DNA from: Comamonadaceae bacterium | GTDB taxonomy: Bacteria; Pseudomonadota; Gammaproteobacteria; Burkholderiales; Burkholderiaceae_C | Assembly: GCA_947460065.1 (NCBI GenBank) | Contig: CANHGF010000099.1 | Span: 1-7,936, forward strand | Length of the DNA: 7,936 bases | Direction of reading: 5' to 3' | Shown: one piece after another, positions 6,959 through 7,936 of the stretch | Layout: every line of letters starts with the position of its first letter | Position numbering within the stretch: position 1 is the first letter of the stretch | Program-made: the position numbers and the translations under genes | Notes under the pieces: generated by a model | The model's database searches: none | What the model was told of the DNA's origin: nothing | The model's input: the letters and a program-made list of their open reading frames with translations, nothing else

Positions 6959-7669
6959 ATGCGCCAAATTGTTCTGGACACCGAAACCACAGGCCTGTCG
7001 GCTGAGACCGGCGACCGCATCATTGAAATCGGCTGCGTGGAAATGTTTGCCCGCAAGCTTACCGGCAACAACCTGCACTTTTATCTCAACCCCGAGCGCG
7101 ACAGCCATGAAGACGCGCTCAAGGTGCACGGCATCAGCAACGAATTCCTGAGGGATAAACCCAAGTTCGCGGCGATCGTGGACGAGCTGCTGCAGTACCT
7201 CGAAGGCGCCGAGCTGATCATCCACAACGCGCCCTTTGACGTGGGCTTTCTCGACAAGGAACTCGAGCTCTGCGGCCGCCCCGGCCTCAAGAGCGTGGTC
7301 GGCAATGTGATCGACAGCCTGGTGCTGGCCAAGCAGACCTTTCCCGGCAAGCGAAATTCCCTGGACGCCCTGTGCGACCGCTTGGAGGTTGACAACTCCG
7401 GCCGCACCCTGCACGGCGCCTTGCTCGACGCCGAATTGCTGGCCGACGTCTACATCAACCTCACCCGCGGCCAGAACAGCCTGGTGATGGACGTGGATAC
7501 CGCAGTGGCCGACGGCCAGCCTGCGCCCACACTGGACCTGAGCAGCTTCGAGCTGTCCGTTCTGCTGGCCGACGAAGGTGAACTCGGCGCCCATGAAGCG
7601 CTGCTGGTCGACCTGGACAAAGCCAGCAAGGGCAAGACCGTTTGGCGCACTTTTGCCCCATCGGCCTAA
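6959..7669 (+). CDS. dnaQ: DNA polymerase III epsilon subunit, 3'-5' proofreading exonuclease
   Basis: DnaQ is the DEDDh exonuclease that edits mismatches within the polymerase III core. The protein is 236 aa, close to the E. coli length of 243. ATG 6959 gives MRQIVLDTETTGL, which aligns with the conserved start of the exonuclease domain. The open frame extends further upstream but that part is not conserved-looking. Catalytic residues are visible: Asp7 and Glu9 (Exo I, VLDTETTG), Asp94 (Exo II, IIHNAPFDVGFLDKEL), and His152 and Asp157 (Exo III, LHGALLDAELLADVY). A linker rich in Pro, Ala and Asp follows residue 180. The C-terminal segment (about 195-236) is where the polymerase alpha subunit binds in the family. 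No good Shine-Dalgarno precedes this ATG. In many genomes dnaQ is next to rnhA, but not here. Only a weak 5-bp hairpin (7682-7697) lies between it and the tRNA. Confidence 0.96.
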   Translation: MRQIVLDTETTGLSAETGDRIIEIGCVEMFARKLTGNNLHFYLNPERDSHEDALKVHGISNEFLRDKPKFAAIVDELLQYLEGAELIIHNAPFDVGFLDKELELCGRPGLKSVVGNVIDSLVLAKQTFPGKRNSLDALCDRLEVDNSGRTLHGALLDAELLADVYINLTRGQNSLVMDVDTAVADGQPAPTLDLSSFELSVLLADEGELGAHEALLVDLDKASKGKTVWRTFAPSA

Positions 7670-7707
7670 GCCGGCCAGGGTAGGCCAGAGCAGGCCTCAA
7701 GCTGCGC

Positions 7708-7713
7708 TATACT
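7708..7713 (+). promoter_or_regulatory. -10 element of the tRNA-Val promoter
   Basis: TATACT lies 12 bases before the mature tRNA 5' end, so transcription would begin around 7720 with a short 5' trailer. I find no convincing -35 hexamer 16-18 bases upstream. The assignment rests on the -10 match and its position. Confidence 0.45.
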
Positions 7714-7725
7714 CTTGAGTTCTTC

Positions 7726-7800
7726 GGGCGGTTAGCTCAGCGGTAGAGCACTGCATTCACACTGCAGGGGTCACATGTTCGATCCATGTACCGCCCACCA
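7726..7800 (+). tRNA. tRNA-Val (anticodon CAC)
   Basis: The sequence folds as a complete 75-base cloverleaf. The acceptor stem is GGGCGGT (7726-7732) with ACCGCCC (7790-7796). The D stem is GCTC/GAGC (7735-7738, 7746-7749). The anticodon stem is CTGCA/TGCAG (7751-7755, 7763-7767) with loop TTCACAC. A five-base variable loop follows, and the T stem is ACATG/CATGT around TTCGATC. The anticodon at 7758-7760 is CAC, which reads the valine codon GUG. The discriminator is A (7797) and CCA is encoded (7798-7800). It has its own -10 element. The 3' flank is markedly AT-richer than the rest of the window. Confidence 0.96.
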
Positions 7801-7890
7801 GAACAATCTTTTCGGCTTTCAATTCAACGCCATGTAGGGTTTCCTTCACACGAGTCTTAGGTTTTCTAAGGCAGTGTTCTAGGAACTCTC

Positions 7891-7936
7891 ATGCGCAAAT
7901 TTCACTCCCCGGTCAATCTCAAGGCGGCAGCTGATG
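7891..7936 (+). CDS. possible start of a new gene, truncated by the window end
   Basis: AGGA (7881-7884) lies 6 bases before an ATG at 7891. The frame stays open to the window end, giving MRKFHSPVNLKAAAD. Fifteen residues are too few to identify a product. A short interrupted hairpin (7873-7889) could cover the ribosome-binding site. It follows the tRNA by 90 bases of sequence that I estimate at about 43% GC and in which I see no other gene. A CTTAG/CTAAG hairpin (7856-7870) lies in that gap. It could be the first gene of an inserted element or an ordinary gene. Confidence 0.35.
   Translation, partial: MRKFHSPVNLKAAAD

Noticed and set aside
6665..7594. A 309-codon minus-strand frame opposite dnaQ and extending over the exported-protein gene.
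   Set aside because: It is antisense to all catalytic motifs of dnaQ and in a different frame from the 6379-6897 gene, whose signal peptide and spacing are far more gene-like.
7662..7697. Cluster of GGCC repeats after the dnaQ stop.
   Set aside because: It gives only 4-5 bp stems without a T tract. Short GGCC repeats are expected by chance in GC-rich DNA.

Overview
The window is a stretch of ordinary bacterial chromosome dominated by a complete housekeeping iron-sulfur (Isc) operon. It is GC-rich, with dense, mostly same-strand genes. The order uvrB | iscR-iscS-iscU-iscA-hscB-hscA-fdx | dnaQ | tRNA-Val, together with the protein sequences, fits a betaproteobacterium, probably Burkholderiales in or near the Comamonadaceae. 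That placement is inferred from gene content and protein character, not from a search.

Layout: positions 1-684 are the last 227 codons of uvrB, followed by a perfect inverted repeat. Positions 685-935 are a 251-base control region for iscR. It holds an extended -10 promoter, a near-palindrome resembling an IscR operator over the -35 region, and a leader of roughly 135 nt with a strong GC hairpin. Positions 936-6356 are seven plus-strand genes: iscR (regulator), iscS (cysteine desulfurase), iscU (scaffold), iscA (A-type carrier), hscB (J-protein co-chaperone), hscA (Hsp70-type chaperone) and fdx (2Fe-2S ferredoxin). Two of the internal gaps contain hairpins, and iscA and hscB overlap by 4 bases. 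No iscX follows fdx. Instead, a convergent minus-strand gene (6379-6897) encodes an unrecognised protein with an apparent signal peptide. It is divergent from dnaQ (6959-7669, proofreading exonuclease epsilon), and a possible 10-codon leader ORF with a strong Shine-Dalgarno lies just before dnaQ. A tRNA-Val(CAC) gene (7726-7800, CCA encoded) follows. The sequence then becomes visibly AT-richer, and a new reading frame may start at 7891 and run off the window.

How the genes work together: IscS takes sulfur from cysteine and passes it to IscU, where clusters assemble, with Fdx as the likely electron source. HscA and HscB bind the LPPVK motif of IscU and drive cluster release to targets or carriers such as IscA. 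IscR probably senses cluster status and represses the whole operon through its own promoter. uvrB and dnaQ are unrelated DNA repair and replication genes that flank the operon.

I see no CRISPR array, insertion sequence, defence system or clearly new multi-gene system. The observations most worth a second look are the structured iscR leader, the orphan secreted protein in the iscX position, the proline-rich mini-ORF before dnaQ, and the composition change after the tRNA.
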